64,000 nucleotides of DNA from an uncultured Christensenella sp. Its GTDB lineage: Bacteria > Bacillota > Clostridia > Christensenellales > UBA1242. Every line of letters begins with the position of its first letter. Positions within the stretch are counted from its first letter, which is position 1. The position numbers and the translations under genes are program-made. The notes beneath the pieces were generated by a model that was not told the DNA's origin, searched no databases, and saw only the letters and a list, made by a program, of their open reading frames with translations. Shown in pieces: positions 62,381 to 64,000 of the stretch. The DNA lies in the NCBI GenBank assembly GCA_905195085.1, contig CAJJUK010000001.1, positions 62,001 through 126,000 of the forward strand. Reading direction: 5' to 3'.

Positions 62381-63170
62381 TTTTTCAAAGTCACACAAGG
62401 CATATGTCAAACGACTAAAGAGAGACAAATTCATCATCATATTTTTCAGAATATTTGTTCTGGTTGCCTTTTTAGGACTATGGGAACTTTTGACCTATTA
62501 CAACATTTTGGATCCGTTTTTTGTCAGTTCTCCTTCACGAATAATTGCACAAATTGGCACGCTCGCACAAAATGGAACCCTATTAACTCACAGTTGGATA
62601 ACTCTTTATGAAACTCTCATCGGCTTTGCCATCGCCACCGTTTTAGGCTATCTCATTGCTGTGCTTTTGTGGTGGAATGAAAAAGTCCGAAAAATTTTCG
62701 AACCATACATCGTCGTCCTCAACTCTCTTCCAAAAATCGCACTTGGCCCAGTCATAATTCTCTGGGTCGGTTCCGGAACAAAAGCCATCATCTTGATGTG
62801 CGTTCTCATCTGCATCGTGATAACTACAATGAGTATGCTGTCCGCCTTTCTTTCAGTGGAAGAAGGAAAAATTTTGCTTCTCAAATCTATGCACGCAAAC
62901 AAATTTCAGATTTTGTTTAAATTGATTTTGCCAAGTTCCATGCCAGAATTTATTTCCGTTCTCAAGATAAATGTCGGCATGAGTTGGGTTGGAAGCATCA
63001 TGGGAGAATATCTGACAAGCAAGGCTGGACTTGGTTATCTCATTGTCTATGGCGGACAAATCTTCAAGATCGACCTAGTCATGGCAGCAACGACAATTTT
63101 GTGTATACTCGCCTACGGAATGTATTTCCTAGTCAGTCTATTAGAAAAGAGATACTCTCACCAAAAATGA
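62355..63170 (+). CDS. ABC transporter permease (SsuC/TauC type)
   Basis: 271 residues from the ATG at 62355 (GGAGTG site upstream), overlapping the ATPase gene by 26 bp. Five or six membrane helices; the coupling EAA-like loop reads SSMPEFISVLKINVGMSWVGSIMGEYL, and SLPKIALGPVIILWVG is typical of the family. Works with the ATPase. A binding protein normally follows; the next gene is on the other strand. Confidence 0.88.
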   Translation: MKKQKKQINFSKSHKAYVKRLKRDKFIIIFFRIFVLVAFLGLWELLTYYNILDPFFVSSPSRIIAQIGTLAQNGTLLTHSWITLYETLIGFAIATVLGYLIAVLLWWNEKVRKIFEPYIVVLNSLPKIALGPVIILWVGSGTKAIILMCVLICIVITTMSMLSAFLSVEEGKILLLKSMHANKFQILFKLILPSSMPEFISVLKINVGMSWVGSIMGEYLTSKAGLGYLIVYGGQIFKIDLVMAATTILCILAYGMYFLVSLLEKRYSHQK

Positions 63171-64000
63171 TTTTTTCCGCTAGTCAATTCATTTCCACTG
63201 CTCTTTGAAATTTCCGAAAAAATCACACAAATTAAGACAAAAATCCCCAGCACACTGCAAATTGGATAAAGGAAAGAAATGATTTGAGAAAATCCAAGTG
63301 CACTTATGAAAAACGGAATCAACACTGACACCAATGACACACAAAATTGATTTTTGACGAAGTTTTCAAAAAAAGATTTCAATGTCAAACATTGTGAAAT
63401 CAGAGTCGTAAAACAACCCACAAGCACAACAATATACGCGAGCACAAACATAGAAGAGTTGTCTCTCATAAGATAGAGAAAAGGCATTTCGCTGATGTAA
63501 CTTTCGCTGTTTCTCAGCAAAACAAAATTGCCAAGAAGCAAAAAGACCAACAAAAGAAGCACAGAAAACAGACTTGCAAAAAAGGTCTGTTTTTTTGATA
63601 ACCCTTCGCCAACTTTTGCAATCACAAGCCCGCTCATGGAAGTGTTCAAAGCGACATAAAGAGGACTATACAAAAATCCCGCCCACGAATTGGTTGAAAT
63701 GGAAAAATTGGAAGAAATGGAAAGTGCATAGAAAAGAACAATCAAAAAGACAATGGAAGTTGCTGGCATCAAAATCAAATTAAGACGCTCAAATCCTTTT
63801 ATTCCTTTCAAAGTTATCACAACACACCCCAGCACAAGCAAAACAACAGAAAGGACATAGAGCCATGTTGGGAAATACTCAAAAAGGCTTTTGATTCCAG
63901 CAAACATCGATGCACAAAAAATCAAAGATATGAAAGCAATCACAAAGTTCAAGAGTTTTGACTTTTCCAAAAATTTTGCAATCTTCTTTCCATGCGAAAG
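63158..64000 (-). CDS. YkvI-like membrane transporter, N-terminus beyond the window
   Basis: The frame is open to base 64000, so only the C-terminal 280 residues are visible. At least eight membrane helices; YVALNTSMSGLVIAKVGEGLSKKQ and VLVGCFTTLISQCLTLKSFF resemble the YkvI family of the LeuT/APC superfamily, of unknown substrate. A TTG at 63970 is not the start because the frame continues upstream. It converges with the permease gene, overlapping by 13 bp. Confidence 0.55.
   Translation of the reverse strand, partial: LSHGKKIAKFLEKSKLLNFVIAFISLIFCASMFAGIKSLFEYFPTWLYVLSVVLLVLGCVVITLKGIKGFERLNLILMPATSIVFLIVLFYALSISSNFSISTNSWAGFLYSPLYVALNTSMSGLVIAKVGEGLSKKQTFFASLFSVLLLLVFLLLGNFVLLRNSESYISEMPFLYLMRDNSSMFVLAYIVVLVGCFTTLISQCLTLKSFFENFVKNQFCVSLVSVLIPFFISALGFSQIISFLYPICSVLGIFVLICVIFSEISKSSGNELTSGKNHFW

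Noticed and set aside
63158..63970. A complete 270-residue gene with TTG start at 63970
   Set aside because: The reading frame remains open to the end of the window, so the true start is outside it.

Overview
The window is AT-rich, gene-dense DNA from a low-GC, Gram-positive, endospore-forming bacterium of the Clostridia type. The evidence is spoIIIAG/spoIIIAH, spoIVB, a T-box leader on pheST, an infC leader with an attenuator, RNase Y, Asp23/YloU, an AhrC-type ArgR and strong AGGAG ribosome binding sites. No rRNA or tRNA gene was recognised. The exact lineage cannot be named from the sequence alone; the many small hypothetical membrane proteins suggest a little-studied clostridial group.

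Layout. 1-8.97 kb (+): the end of the spoIIIA operon, asp23, nusB, xseAB, proS, two small membrane proteins, a nucleotide-sugar-type epimerase, then the infC-rpmI-rplT translation operon and an rRNA methyltransferase. 9-15.9 kb: yebC, then ruvC-ruvA-ruvB-queA-tgt and a DUF2441-like gene. 16-33.6 kb (-): iscS-iscU, a run from comM through dprA, topA, trmFO, hslVU, tcdA to trxA, rny, and the tig-clpP-clpX proteostasis set. 33.9-39.8 kb: a tyrosine recombinase, spoIVB, a YgjP-type metallopeptidase, a PadR regulator fused to a membrane domain, and a small membrane exporter. 40-54 kb (mostly -): argR-recN, a second iscS with thiI, pheST, a pseudouridine synthase (+), DUF1292, yqgF and polA.

54.2-61.5 kb (-) is a compact ten-gene phage structural cassette: a TerS-like protein, a zinc-binding protein, portal, scaffold, major capsid, a small virion-associated protein, a connector, a hub-like protein and two holins. 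It has its own promoter and terminator and tight translational coupling. It has no recognisable large terminase, integrase, repressor, tail or endolysin. This is the best candidate here for an undescribed or domesticated system. 61.6-64 kb holds an ABC uptake pair and a truncated YkvI-like transporter.

Two genome-wide patterns stand out. First, a family of short intergenic repeats (half-site near TTGTGTRTTATGC, often as an inverted pair 11-13 nt apart or as units 30-32 nt apart) occurs at eight loci, two of them inside operons (ruvA/ruvB and pheS/pheT). Second, six genes lack a Shine-Dalgarno sequence and carry a -10 element ending 5-7 nt before the ATG, so they are probably transcribed as leaderless mRNAs.
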